The position numbers and the translations under genes were made by a program. The notes beneath the pieces are model-generated. The model made no database searches, was not told where the DNA came from, and worked only from the letters and a program-made list of their open reading frames with translations. Source: JANRKB01 sp033763695 (GTDB lineage: Bacteria > Planctomycetota > Phycisphaerae > Phycisphaerales > UBA1924). Taken from it: 62,374 nucleotides of DNA. Location of the stretch: NCBI GenBank assembly GCA_033763695.1, contig JANRKB010000008.1:1-62374 (forward strand), written 5' to 3'. This document shows, piece by piece, positions 51,024-59,872 of the stretch (the first letter of the stretch is position 1; every line of letters begins with the position of its first letter).

Positions 51024-52334
51024 GTGAAGTACGTCGTGATCATCCCAGACGGAGCGGCGGACAAGCCGCTGGAAGAACTGGACGGCAAGACGCCGTTCGA
51101 GGCCGCGCATACGCCGAATCTCGATCGGCTCGCCCAGATCGGCAAGGTGGGCATCGCGCACACGACGCCCGAAGGATTTGAGGCCGGATCAGATGTCTGC
51201 TCGATGAGCTTGCTGGGCTATGACCCGCGCAAGTACCACACCGGGCGTGCGCCGCTCGAGGCTGCGTCGCTGGGCCTTCAGCCCGGGCCGAATGACTGGA
51301 TTTTCAGGCTCAATCTGGTGACGACGGGCGATGAATCGGGCGGGCCGTATCACGCCGCACCGGGCGGCAAGATGCTGGACCACTCGGCCGGGGCGATCAG
51401 TGACACCGAGGCGCGGGCGCTGGTTGCCGATCTCATCGCGTACGTCGCGCAACGAGCGCCGGAACTGGCCGCAGGGATGACGCTCACGCCGGGCGTGAGC
51501 TATCGAAACATCTTGATTGATGCGTCGGGGCGCAGCTATGCGAAGTTGTCGACGACGCCGCCGCATGCCGTGCCGGGCGAGTCGTGGGAGAAGTATCTGC
51601 CCAGTGGGCCGGAGAATCAGGCCGGGCCGCTGCGCCGGCTGATTCAGTTGTCGGCCGAGTGCTTTGCGCAGCACGACGTGAATCGAGCGCGGCGTGAGCA
51701 GGGGCTGCGTCCCGCGACGATGGCATGGATCTGGGGCCAAGGAACCAAACCCACGGTGCCGACGTTTGTCGATCGATTCGCGCTGCGCGGCGCGATGATC
51801 ACCAGCGTTGACCTGCTCGCGGGCATCGCGTCGTACATCGGCTGGGATCGCCTGCACGTGCCGGGGCTGACGAGCTATCACGACACGGATTACGCCGCCC
51901 AAGGCAAGGCGACGGTGAAGGCTCTGAAGGACTACGACATCGTGTGCTGCCATGTCGAAGCACCCGATGAGGCCTCGCACCAGGCGGACTGTAAAACCAA
52001 ACTCGCGTCGATCGAGGCGATCGACGAACTTGTCGTTGCGCCGATCGCCAAGGGGCTTGAGGCGTACGGCGATCCGGCGACGGACCCGGATGCCGAGGGC
52101 TGGCGCCTGCTGGTGCTCCCCGATCACTACACACTCGTCAGCACGCGGAAGCACGATGCGACGCCCGTGCCGTTCCTGATCGCGGGGGCGTGGGTGAAGT
52201 CGGTGGTGCAGCGTGAGTTCACCGAGACGAGCGCGAACGAGAGTGACCTGGATATCGCGCAAGGTCATGAACTGATGGAGTACTTCCTTCGCGGCGGGCT
52301 TGCGAACGTGCGTGCGCCGCGGAAACGCGAGTGA
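51024..52334 (+). CDS. apgM: 2,3-bisphosphoglycerate-independent phosphoglycerate mutase, archaeal type (ApgM)
   Basis: This 436-aa alkaline-phosphatase-superfamily enzyme interconverts 2- and 3-phosphoglycerate in glycolysis. Motifs are KYVVIIPDGAADKPLEELDGKTPFEAAHTPNLDRLA at the start (with the metal-binding Asp of IPDG), GSDVCSMSLLGYDP (the nucleophile serine region), VCCHVEAPDEASHQAD and LVLPDHYT. It is the archaeal-type form rather than GpmI. A GTG start at 51024 aligns with the family N-terminus. Starting at 50982 would add 14 residues. Its stop overlaps a GTG by 4 bp. Confidence 0.92.
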   Translation: MKYVVIIPDGAADKPLEELDGKTPFEAAHTPNLDRLAQIGKVGIAHTTPEGFEAGSDVCSMSLLGYDPRKYHTGRAPLEAASLGLQPGPNDWIFRLNLVTTGDESGGPYHAAPGGKMLDHSAGAISDTEARALVADLIAYVAQRAPELAAGMTLTPGVSYRNILIDASGRSYAKLSTTPPHAVPGESWEKYLPSGPENQAGPLRRLIQLSAECFAQHDVNRARREQGLRPATMAWIWGQGTKPTVPTFVDRFALRGAMITSVDLLAGIASYIGWDRLHVPGLTSYHDTDYAAQGKATVKALKDYDIVCCHVEAPDEASHQADCKTKLASIEAIDELVVAPIAKGLEAYGDPATDPDAEGWRLLVLPDHYTLVSTRKHDATPVPFLIAGAWVKSVVQREFTETSANESDLDIAQGHELMEYFLRGGLANVRAPRKRE

Positions 52335-52393
52335 CATCAGCCCGCGCACGCGAGACGGAGCGCGAATCAGGATCATGTCCGCTGATCAATCCC

Positions 52394-53107
52394 ATGAGCG
52401 ACCAGCCCAAACCAACTGCAGAGCCCGGTGCTTCGGCCGACAAGCCGACGTATGAGCTTGAGCCGATTGCACCGCCGCCGCAAGCGAGCGAGGCCGACGC
52501 GAATCGCGCGGCGAAGATCAACGCTCCGCCGCTCGCCGCGGATATCGATGACAGCGTTGATCTCGAAGCGCCTCCGTCACCGAGCCCGTCGGCATCGGCA
52601 GCCGCGGAGGGTGATGCGTCGAGCGCTCCGGTCGGGTTTGTGACGCCGGGGCGGGGTGACGCGAGGACGATCGCGATGATCGCCGGTGTTGTGGCGCTCG
52701 CGGCGGCAATCGCCGCGGCGACGACCAGCAACGGCGCGTGGTATTGGTCGTTGATTCAGGCGGTGTATCAGATCATTCTGCACACGGCGACGGGCGTGTG
52801 TGGCGTGGCGATCGCGGCGATTCTTGCCGAACGCCCGCTCGGCGACGTTGTGCTCGCCACCGCCCGCATGTCGCTCTCGGTCGCCGCGCTTCGATTCTGC
52901 GTTGCGCTGAACCTGCCGCTCACGACAACCAAGTTTGAGGAAGTCGTGCTCGGCGTCGGGGCCTATCTGCTTGTCACGCTCATTCTGTTCCGGCGGCCGC
53001 CCGTCGAACTGTTCTTTCTGTGGTGCGTTCACGCCGGACTGTGGTTCATTACGTTCATCGGCGCGGCGATCGATGTGCAAGCCGCGGCAAGCCTGCCCGT
53101 CAAGTAA
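52394..53107 (+). CDS. Hypothetical membrane protein with Pro/Ala-rich N-terminus
   Basis: This 237-aa protein has a disordered, Pro/Ala/Glu-rich cytoplasmic-type head (about 1-95), then four or five hydrophobic helices (TIAMIAGVVALAAAIAA, IILHTATGVCGVAIAAILA, VVLGVGAYLLVTLILF, LFFLWCVHAGLWFITFIGAAI). No family is recognised. ATG 52394 is proposed. A GTG at 52331 overlapping the preceding stop would add 21 residues and would couple translation to apgM. Neither has a clear ribosome site. It is 20 bp before the next lipoprotein gene. Confidence 0.7.
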   Translation: MSDQPKPTAEPGASADKPTYELEPIAPPPQASEADANRAAKINAPPLAADIDDSVDLEAPPSPSPSASAAAEGDASSAPVGFVTPGRGDARTIAMIAGVVALAAAIAAATTSNGAWYWSLIQAVYQIILHTATGVCGVAIAAILAERPLGDVVLATARMSLSVAALRFCVALNLPLTTTKFEEVVLGVGAYLLVTLILFRRPPVELFFLWCVHAGLWFITFIGAAIDVQAAASLPVK

Positions 53108-53127
53108 CTCTCCGAGGGAACTCTCCA

Positions 53128-54054
53128 ATGTCTTTGCATTCGCGCACGCTCGCCATGTCGACTCGCACCATCGTCCGCCGTGCCAGCGTCGTCGCGCTCG
53201 GGGCGGCGTTGCTCGGGCCGCTCTCGGGCTGCGTGGTCTGGGACATCCGCAACGAGATGCGCAAGACCAATACCAATCTTGTCGAGGTGCAGGAGCGTCT
53301 GACCAAGCTCGATCAGACCAACTCGTCGCTTGATCGCACCAACGAGCGGCTCGAGAAGGCCAATGCTCTGATCGACAATGTCGAACGCGGACTCGGACGA
53401 ATCGACTCGACCAACAACTCACTGACGGGGCTTGAGCAGCAGTTGGTGCTGCTCAAGTCGATTGACAAGTCACTGAACCATCTTGATCAGCACCTCGCGT
53501 CGTTGCGAAAGACCATCAACAAGCTCGACGGCGTGATCCCGTTCCTCGATCTGGGCGGCGATGCCCCCGTGGAGCCGACGGCACCCGCACCAGCCGAGGA
53601 ACCTGCCTTGGCCGCGGCGGACGGAGCGGCGCCGGTGGAGAACGCGGCAGCAGCGACACCAGCAGCGACGGCGCCCGGTGCAGCGGCACCCGCGGCATCC
53701 GCCAAGCGTGATCCGCTCACGGGCACCTGGCTGACGCAGTATCCATCGCGCGACAATGCACTCGTGTTGCTCGCGGATGGTCGGTATTTCTGGGCCACGC
53801 GCACGGTCACGACGACGCCTCAGGGGACGCCCTCGGGCGGCAGCGTGACGATCGAGAAGGGAACGTGGACGCGCAAGGACGCCGCGTTGTCGCTGCAGGC
53901 TGATCCGATTGTGGTGCCTGCCGACCCCAAGCAACCCAACTCCAAGCCGACGACCAAGCCCGGGCGCTCGTGGTCGCTCAGCGTCATCGCGCAGACCGCC
54001 AAGTCGGCGACGGTGGAGATCGACGGCAATCTGACCGTGCTTTCGCGTCCGTGA
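53128..54054 (+). CDS. Hypothetical coiled-coil lipoprotein
   Basis: This 308-aa protein has a lipobox (LSGC, C35) followed by heptad-rich repeats from about residue 38 to 135 (NTNLVEVQERLTKLDQTNSSLDRTNERLEKANALIDNVERGL and so on) that predict a long coiled coil. An Ala/Pro/Glu-rich linker follows, then a small beta-rich C-terminal domain (GTWLTQYPSRDNALVLLADGRYFW...TIEKGTWTRKDAALSLQ). GAGGGA precedes the ATG at 53128. It directly precedes lgt, the enzyme that would lipidate it. Function unknown; an envelope structural role is plausible. Confidence 0.75.
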   Translation: MSLHSRTLAMSTRTIVRRASVVALGAALLGPLSGCVVWDIRNEMRKTNTNLVEVQERLTKLDQTNSSLDRTNERLEKANALIDNVERGLGRIDSTNNSLTGLEQQLVLLKSIDKSLNHLDQHLASLRKTINKLDGVIPFLDLGGDAPVEPTAPAPAEEPALAAADGAAPVENAAAATPAATAPGAAAPAASAKRDPLTGTWLTQYPSRDNALVLLADGRYFWATRTVTTTPQGTPSGGSVTIEKGTWTRKDAALSLQADPIVVPADPKQPNSKPTTKPGRSWSLSVIAQTAKSATVEIDGNLTVLSRP

Positions 54055-54081
54055 TGAACGTCGATTGAGGATCGCTCCCGC

Positions 54082-55173
54082 ATGATGCCGCTCGCTCTTG
54101 ATGCAACGCTTGCCGCGTGGATGCACACGCTGAGTCCGTGGGTGTGGCGGTTCTCGCCCGACTTTGGCGTCCGCTGGTACGGCGTGTCGTACGCGCTGGG
54201 CTTCATCGGCGCGTGGATTATTCTGCGTGCGCTTGCCGTGCGCGGCTTGATTCGCATTCCTGCCGAGCGCGTGACCGACGCCGTGCTTCTGTGGGTGGGC
54301 GGTGTGGTCATCGGCGGCCGCCTGGGTTACGTCGCGTTTTACAAGCCGCATCTGCTTTGGACGTTCACGGCGGATGTGCCGTGGTGGGGCGTGTTGCAAC
54401 TGCACAAGGGTGGCATGGCGAGCCACGGCGGGATCATCGGCGTGGTCATCGCCTCGTTCATGATCGCGCGAGGCTTCAAAGACGAGCACGGCGTGCGTCA
54501 TGGTGTGTGTCCGCCGCTGCACGTCATGGACATTGCCGCGGTGTTGTGCCCGCTGGGGCTGATGCTCGGGAGACTCGCCAACTTCATCAATGGCGAGCTG
54601 CTGGGTGCGATCGTCGCGATGCCGGGTCAGCCCGCGCCGTGGTGGGCGGTGAAGTTCCCGCAAGAGATCACAGGCGATCATGCGCCGGACCTGACGGCGG
54701 AGCAGACGGCGCGGCTCGCGGCATTGGCACGCGGCGTCGCGCTGCCGAGCGACGACACAATGGAAGCTGCACTGCATCGCGTGCTCGAGCGCGTGCAACA
54801 GGGAAGCGTCGAAGTCCGGACACAGCTTGAGCCGCTGCTTGCGGCCCGGCATCCGTCGCAGCTCTATCAGGCCGCCGCCGAGGGGCTGGCGGTGGGGGCC
54901 GTGGTGTGGCTGGTGTGGCGCAAGCCGCGGCGTGCGGGCGTTGTGGCGATGTGGTTCCTTGTTTCCTACGGCGTACTGCGCGTCGTGACCGAGATCTGGC
55001 GCCTGCCAGACGCCGACATTGGCGTGCAACGCATTCTTGGTCTGAGTCGCGGACAGTGGCTGAGCGTGGCGATGGTGGCCGCAGGCGCGATCGGTCTGTG
55101 GCTCATATCCAAGCGGGGCAGGCCGGAGCGTTTTGGCGGTTGGGGCGTTGCGAGGTCTGACGCGGCTGCCTGA
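54082..55173 (+). CDS. lgt: Prolipoprotein diacylglyceryl transferase
   Basis: Lgt attaches diacylglycerol from phosphatidylglycerol to the lipobox cysteine of lipoproteins in the inner membrane. The 363-aa sequence has about seven hydrophobic helices and the key motifs RWYGVSYALGF, GGMASHGGIIGV (the essential HGG) and GRLANFINGELLG. Between the two halves there is an insertion of about 70 residues (DHAPDLTAEQTARLAALARGVALPSDDT...) that makes it longer than E. coli Lgt (291 aa). Several lipoproteins are encoded nearby and would be its substrates. Confidence 0.95.
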   Translation: MMPLALDATLAAWMHTLSPWVWRFSPDFGVRWYGVSYALGFIGAWIILRALAVRGLIRIPAERVTDAVLLWVGGVVIGGRLGYVAFYKPHLLWTFTADVPWWGVLQLHKGGMASHGGIIGVVIASFMIARGFKDEHGVRHGVCPPLHVMDIAAVLCPLGLMLGRLANFINGELLGAIVAMPGQPAPWWAVKFPQEITGDHAPDLTAEQTARLAALARGVALPSDDTMEAALHRVLERVQQGSVEVRTQLEPLLAARHPSQLYQAAAEGLAVGAVVWLVWRKPRRAGVVAMWFLVSYGVLRVVTEIWRLPDADIGVQRILGLSRGQWLSVAMVAAGAIGLWLISKRGRPERFGGWGVARSDAAA

Positions 55174-55216
55174 AGCCTTGCAACCCGACGAGGCGTGACT
55201 CGGTACACCTGAACGC

Positions 55217-56263
55217 ATGCACCCTGAGCAGTTCTCCATCCTGCGTCGGCACTTCCGGGCGATCAAGCCCAAGCGCATCACGATCGCACGCGATGTCGTG
55301 CGCGGCTTGGCGAACGAGCATCCGGCGTTTGCACGCTGGGCCAAGAAGCGATGGACGACGGTGGACGATCTCAACGCGCTGATTCGTGCGGGTGTGTATC
55401 GCGTCAGTGACTATCCGCAGTTTGAGCGTCTGTGCCTGCGCTGGGGCAAGCGGCTTGCGTCGCTCGGGGTGCCGCACGCGGCACTGATTGAGTTTCGGAC
55501 GCGCTGGCTTGCGCAACTGAACGCGGCAGATCCGGAGATGTGGTCTCCTGAGACTGCCGCGGCGTGGGGCGAGTTCCTCGATGCCGCGATCGGCATCATG
55601 GCACGCCCGATTCTCTCTCGCGCTGCGGAGCCGCCCCGGGCGAAGACGTCGGCGTCGCGAGCGCCCGCAAAAGCGAAAGCGGAGTCGTCGCCAGCGACGG
55701 AAGGAACGCCGATCTTTGAGCAACGCAGTTCGTGCAAGCACGCGTTGCTGATTCGCGAGGCGACCGCCGAGGATCTGGGCGGCATCTTTGCAATCTACGA
55801 CCACGAGGTGCTGCACGGCACATGCACGTTTGACACCACGCCGAAGACCGCCGATGAACGGCTGGATTGGCTCGCGGCACATTTGTCCGCACGCCACCCG
55901 GCATTCGTCGCGATTGATCCGGCACGCCCGAGTGACGTGCTCGGCTGGGCGTCGCTGAGTCCGTGGTCGACGCGCTGCGCCTATGCACGAGCCGCCGAGA
56001 ACTCGGTGTACGTCAAGGAGAGCGCACGCGGCATGGGTGTCGGCGTCGCGCTGATGCGGCGGCTCATCGATTCGGCCAAGGCCGCGGGGCTGGGTGTAAT
56101 CCTCGCTCGCGTTGTCGAAGGCAACCCCGCGAGTCTGCGGCTGCACGAACGATGCGGCTTCAAGACCGTCGGCGTCATGCATCGCGTCGGCGAGAAGTTC
56201 GGGCGCATTCTCGACGTGCGCTTGATGGAGCTGCACGTGGATTCCCCGGGTTTCAGCGGATGA
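55217..56263 (+). CDS. Globin-GNAT acetyltransferase fusion protein
   Basis: This 348-aa protein has two domains. Residues about 6-130 look like a globin: helix pattern ITIARDVVRGLANEHPAF, then WGKRLASLGVPHAALIEF, which aligns with neuroglobin ASLGRKH and places H87 at the haem-binding F8 position, followed by MWSPETAAAWGEFLDAAIGIMA like helix H of flavohaemoglobin-type globins. After an Ala/Lys/Ser linker (131-172), residues 173-340 are a GNAT acetyltransferase of the phosphinothricin/methionine-sulfoximine (Pat) type: LLIREATAEDLGGIFAIYDHEV, GWASLSPWSTRCAYA, VYVKESARGMGVGVALM (acetyl-CoA loop), NPASLRLHERCGF and FGRILDVRLMEL. Both domains are predicted cytosolic. Haem or gas sensing coupled to acetylation is an inference. 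Confidence 0.75.
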   Translation: MHPEQFSILRRHFRAIKPKRITIARDVVRGLANEHPAFARWAKKRWTTVDDLNALIRAGVYRVSDYPQFERLCLRWGKRLASLGVPHAALIEFRTRWLAQLNAADPEMWSPETAAAWGEFLDAAIGIMARPILSRAAEPPRAKTSASRAPAKAKAESSPATEGTPIFEQRSSCKHALLIREATAEDLGGIFAIYDHEVLHGTCTFDTTPKTADERLDWLAAHLSARHPAFVAIDPARPSDVLGWASLSPWSTRCAYARAAENSVYVKESARGMGVGVALMRRLIDSAKAAGLGVILARVVEGNPASLRLHERCGFKTVGVMHRVGEKFGRILDVRLMELHVDSPGFSG

Positions 56264-56421
56264 CCTGCTGTCCTTTGGGGCGTTTCTCTCGGACCATGCG
56301 GCGCGGGAGGCGTGTGAGAGGCTGGAACAGCAGTTTCATATTGACACGGCATGCCTGTCGGCTAGCGTGAGCAATGCGTCTGGCGTCTCGCCGGTCGCGG
56401 CAACGCCTCGGAGCATGCTTC

Positions 56422-59160
56422 ATGACGCGATCTTCCGTCCTCAATCGGATGCTGGTGTTGGTCGTCGCGTGCGGCGTGTCGTTGGCTTCGCGTGCGCAGA
56501 CCGTTATCAACGCAGGCTGGGGTTCGTACTACGCCGACACGCCTTCGAGCTTTGAGCGCCCGGTCAACTCGAGCGGCACGGCGGTGACGCCGCGAATCAC
56601 TGGGAACTACTCGGGCCCGCCGCAGACCAATGAATGGTGGTCATCGCTCATCTGGCAACGCAGTTCGAGCAACGCGTACGGCTCGCAGATGTATCCGCTG
56701 CCGCTGGCCGTCAAGGCCCAGCCCGACGGGCTTGATATCGGATATGTGAGCACGCCGTCGGTGTTTGGCACGGGGTACAACTTCCCGCTGGGCACCGGTC
56801 AGACCGCGATGCGGATCGGCGTCGCGGGGATGACGAGCGCGACCGTGTTGGTGGACAGCGCGGGAGATTGGTCTGTCGCGCCGATCTGGAGCGGGAACGG
56901 TCGCACGCTAAAGCTGTGGCTCGCACGCGGCTCGCCGTTCGTATACGCCGATTGCAGTGGTGGTGGCGCGGAGGTTCGTTTCAACGCCGCGGCGGGCACG
57001 GCCACGGTGTGGTCCAACTCGGGCAATGTGCTCGGTGTGACGATCGCTGGTTCGTCCTACGGCTTGTTCGCACCGGCCGGGGCGACGTGGACGGTGAGCA
57101 ATGGCGTCGCAAGTTCGACGCTCGCAGGCAAGGGCTATTTCTCGGTGGCCGCGCTGCCGAGCCAGAGCAGTGCGTTGTTGACGACGTTTGCGGCTCGCGC
57201 GTTCGCGTTTGTCACGGATACGCGGGTGTCGTGGTCGCTTGACACGGCGACGTCGAAGGTGAACGTGACGCATCAGTTCATCACCACGGCGCGCGAGGGA
57301 GCGAACACCACGCCGCTGGTGACGATGTTCCGGCATCTGTGGCTGCGCAGCCCGACGCCGACGCTCGGGGTGTCGTACACCACCGCCCGCGGCGAGGCCA
57401 AGCTCGCGGCCGCCGGCACGATTACTTCTTCGTTCGACTTCGGCGGCGTCGTGCCGTTCTTCCCCAGCACCGGCGGGATCTCGTCGTCTCGGCTCTGGTC
57501 GCTCGTCGACCAGGTGTATCAGCAGAGCAATCTCAACACGGCGACCGACAGCTACTTCTCGGGCAAGGCGTACGGTCGGATCGCTCAGCTCATTCCGCTC
57601 GCCGAGCAAGCCGGACACACCGCGGCACGCGATCGCTTCATCGGGTTCCTGCGCGATGAACTGAGCGATTGGCTCACCGTCGGGCAGTCGGCACAGGGTG
57701 GGATCGACGCGTATGTCCCGATCCAGGCCGAGGCGTTCAGCGAGCAGAGCGGCGGGCTGACGATCGGGCCGTCGCCGACCGGGCAGGCTGTGCTGGGTTT
57801 CACCGGTGGTTCGTGGGTCAAGTTCCCGAACGTCAACTTCAAGAGCGGCAAGCCTGGGCGCTTTTTGGTGCGGTACGCATCGGGCACCACGGGCAGCGGC
57901 TTGTTGGAAGCCGTCGCTGATGGGCTCAACGGCACGGTGATTGCCGGCGGCGGCGTGGGCCGCACCGGCGGCGTCAACACGTGGACCGAGGTGCCGCTCG
58001 CGCTCACCAGTGCGGGTGCGGCGATGACGGGGCTGCATGATGTGTATCTGCGCGTGACCACGCCGTACGAAGGCGAGTTGCTGCGGATCGATTCGTTCCG
58101 CTTCGAGCGGTCGGGCTCGACCGCGGTCGATCGCGCGTTTGCGTACAACCAGGCGTGGGACACGCTCATCGCCAGCCCGGCGTCGTTCGGCCTGGGCAGT
58201 GAGATGAACGACCACCACTTCCACTACGGCTATTTCATCATGGCCGCGGCGACGCTGGCGCGGTATGACCCGACGTGGGCCGCGAACTACGGGCCGATGG
58301 TCGATCTGCTGATCCGCGATGCCGCCAACTACGATCGCGCTGACACACGATTCCCGATGCTGCGGAACTTTGATCCCTACGCGGGGCACTCGTACGCGTC
58401 GGGGCATCAGGCGTTCTTCGCCGGCAACAACCAGGAGAGTTCTTCAGAGGCGATGAACTTCGCGACCGGCTGCTTCCTGTGGGGGGCGGCACGCGGCGAC
58501 AACGCGGTGCGCGACCTCGGTGCAATGCTCTACGGCGTGGAGTCGGACGCGATCGAGCAGTATTGGTTCGACGCCGACAACGCGGTCTATCCCGCGGCGG
58601 TCTCGCGGAAGATGGCGGGGCTCGTCTGGTGCTACGGCGCGGAGTACGCGACGTGGTTCACGGGCAATCCGTGGCAGATCCACGGCATCAACTTCCTGCC
58701 CATCACACCCGGCTCGACATATCTGGGACGTCGCCCCGACATGCTCAGCAAGAACTGGAGCATTTTGCAGGCCAGTGCAGTCGGCCAGACGCCCGCGTGG
58801 CTGGACATCAACTACTCCATGCTCGCGATGACCGACGCGACAACCGCGCAGGCGTGGCTTGACGCTAACCCGAACTTCACCTCCGAAGAGGGCGAATCGG
58901 CGGCACACACCGAGCACTGGATCCGCACGATGCGCCGCGTCGGGCAGGTGGATACGACTGTCACGGCCGACATGCCGACCTACGCAGCGTTCCGGCGCGG
59001 CGATGAGCGTCATCGGTTTGTCTGGAACCCAGGCGCGAGCAACCGCGTCGTCCGGTTCAGCGACGGGCGGAGCATGACCGTGCCGGCCGGGCAGGTGGTG
59101 TATTGGCGTAATCTGGTCAAGACGATCACGCCGGGGCCGGGCCCGATGACACCGAAATAG
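56422..59160 (+). CDS. Secreted GH81 endo-beta-1,3-glucanase with an inserted CBM6-like domain
   Basis: This 912-aa glycoside hydrolase family 81 enzyme should cleave beta-1,3-glucans such as laminarin. A signal peptide ends near SRAQT. The N-terminal beta-sandwich opens with TNEWWSSLIW. The (alpha/alpha)6 part has the catalytic-site motif NDHHFHYGYF (D597) and NNQESSSEAMN (E672 and E676). Residues about 428-572 (IQAEAFSEQSGG...SWVKFPNVNF...LLRIDSFRF) match a CBM6-type carbohydrate-binding module and interrupt the catalytic region just before AYNQAWDTLIASPASFG. No anchor follows, so it is probably released or periplasmic. ATG 56422 precedes the signal peptide. An upstream start at 56374 is less likely. 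Confidence 0.9.
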   Translation: MTRSSVLNRMLVLVVACGVSLASRAQTVINAGWGSYYADTPSSFERPVNSSGTAVTPRITGNYSGPPQTNEWWSSLIWQRSSSNAYGSQMYPLPLAVKAQPDGLDIGYVSTPSVFGTGYNFPLGTGQTAMRIGVAGMTSATVLVDSAGDWSVAPIWSGNGRTLKLWLARGSPFVYADCSGGGAEVRFNAAAGTATVWSNSGNVLGVTIAGSSYGLFAPAGATWTVSNGVASSTLAGKGYFSVAALPSQSSALLTTFAARAFAFVTDTRVSWSLDTATSKVNVTHQFITTAREGANTTPLVTMFRHLWLRSPTPTLGVSYTTARGEAKLAAAGTITSSFDFGGVVPFFPSTGGISSSRLWSLVDQVYQQSNLNTATDSYFSGKAYGRIAQLIPLAEQAGHTAARDRFIGFLRDELSDWLTVGQSAQGGIDAYVPIQAEAFSEQSGGLTIGPSPTGQAVLGFTGGSWVKFPNVNFKSGKPGRFLVRYASGTTGSGLLEAVADGLNGTVIAGGGVGRTGGVNTWTEVPLALTSAGAAMTGLHDVYLRVTTPYEGELLRIDSFRFERSGSTAVDRAFAYNQAWDTLIASPASFGLGSEMNDHHFHYGYFIMAAATLARYDPTWAANYGPMVDLLIRDAANYDRADTRFPMLRNFDPYAGHSYASGHQAFFAGNNQESSSEAMNFATGCFLWGAARGDNAVRDLGAMLYGVESDAIEQYWFDADNAVYPAAVSRKMAGLVWCYGAEYATWFTGNPWQIHGINFLPITPGSTYLGRRPDMLSKNWSILQASAVGQTPAWLDINYSMLAMTDATTAQAWLDANPNFTSEEGESAAHTEHWIRTMRRVGQVDTTVTADMPTYAAFRRGDERHRFVWNPGASNRVVRFSDGRSMTVPAGQVVYWRNLVKTITPGPGPMTPK

Positions 59161-59312
59161 GCACTTCCTACGCGTGGGAACCGGATTTCCGACCCCGACA
59201 AACCCCAAGAATCAAACCTTGCGGGCTTGATTCGCGACCTCGGGCGGCCTTGGATTGCCCCCCGTCCGCCACTGAGGCGACGGTTCATCCATTGGTTCGA
59301 GTTGAGGTGCAC

Positions 59313-59534
59313 ATGGCGATTCGGGTGAAAGCACGCAGCGGTGAGACCGTCGAGCAGATGATGCGCCGGTTCAAGAAGCTGTGCGAGAAGGAAGGTCTCA
59401 CGAAGGACATCAAGCGCAAAGAGTTCTTCGAGAAGCCCTCGGAGCGCCGCCGTCGCGCCGCTCGCAAGAGCGTGAATCGCCGCATCCGCGAGGATGGCGT
59501 GCCGATCAATCCCAAGATGGCCAAGGACGCCTAA
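59313..59534 (+). CDS. rpsU: Small ribosomal subunit protein bS21
   Basis: This 73-aa very basic protein contains the bS21 pattern: VKARSGETVEQMMRRFKKLCEKEGLTKDIKRKEFFEKPSERRRRAARKSVNRR. It binds the 30S subunit near the 3' end of 16S rRNA and helps initiation. GAGG lies before the ATG at 59313. It stands alone, 340 bp before the pyrophosphatase gene. The C-terminus has a short extension (REDGVPINPKMAKDA) common outside Proteobacteria. Confidence 0.95.
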   Translation: MAIRVKARSGETVEQMMRRFKKLCEKEGLTKDIKRKEFFEKPSERRRRAARKSVNRRIREDGVPINPKMAKDA

Positions 59535-59872
59535 GCGTCCCTGACTTGACGAACGCCGCCCCCGGCCGCACACTGCGGGCGTGGCGGTGGTGTCTTCGTC
59601 AACCGCCCGTTGCGAACGCGCCCGCTCGTGGGCGGCACGCAACATGTGGTCGGGGTGTGGGTCTCCGACTTGTCGGGCGTCACGCGTTCGCGCGAGTGGC
59701 GCCGCGTTTGGCAGCAGGTTTGCGAAGTTGATTGTGTGATTTCGATTTCGCGTCGGCACGCTCGTGAGGGCGATTTCTCGCCGCCCGACGCATTCACCCG
59801 ATCGCCGGCTCTTCCGCCGGACCGACCGCCGGGCGGCCAAGCACGCCGCCCTCTGCAGGAGTGACACCTGTG
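59535..59872. other. Intergenic region between rpsU and the pyrophosphatase gene
   Basis: About 340 bases with no convincing gene. It should hold the promoter and leader of the pyrophosphatase gene; an AT-richer patch (TTGATTGTGTGATTTCGATT, about 59729-59748) is the likeliest promoter area but no clean -35/-10 pair is seen. A ribosome site AGGAG is at 59857-59861. Confidence 0.5.
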
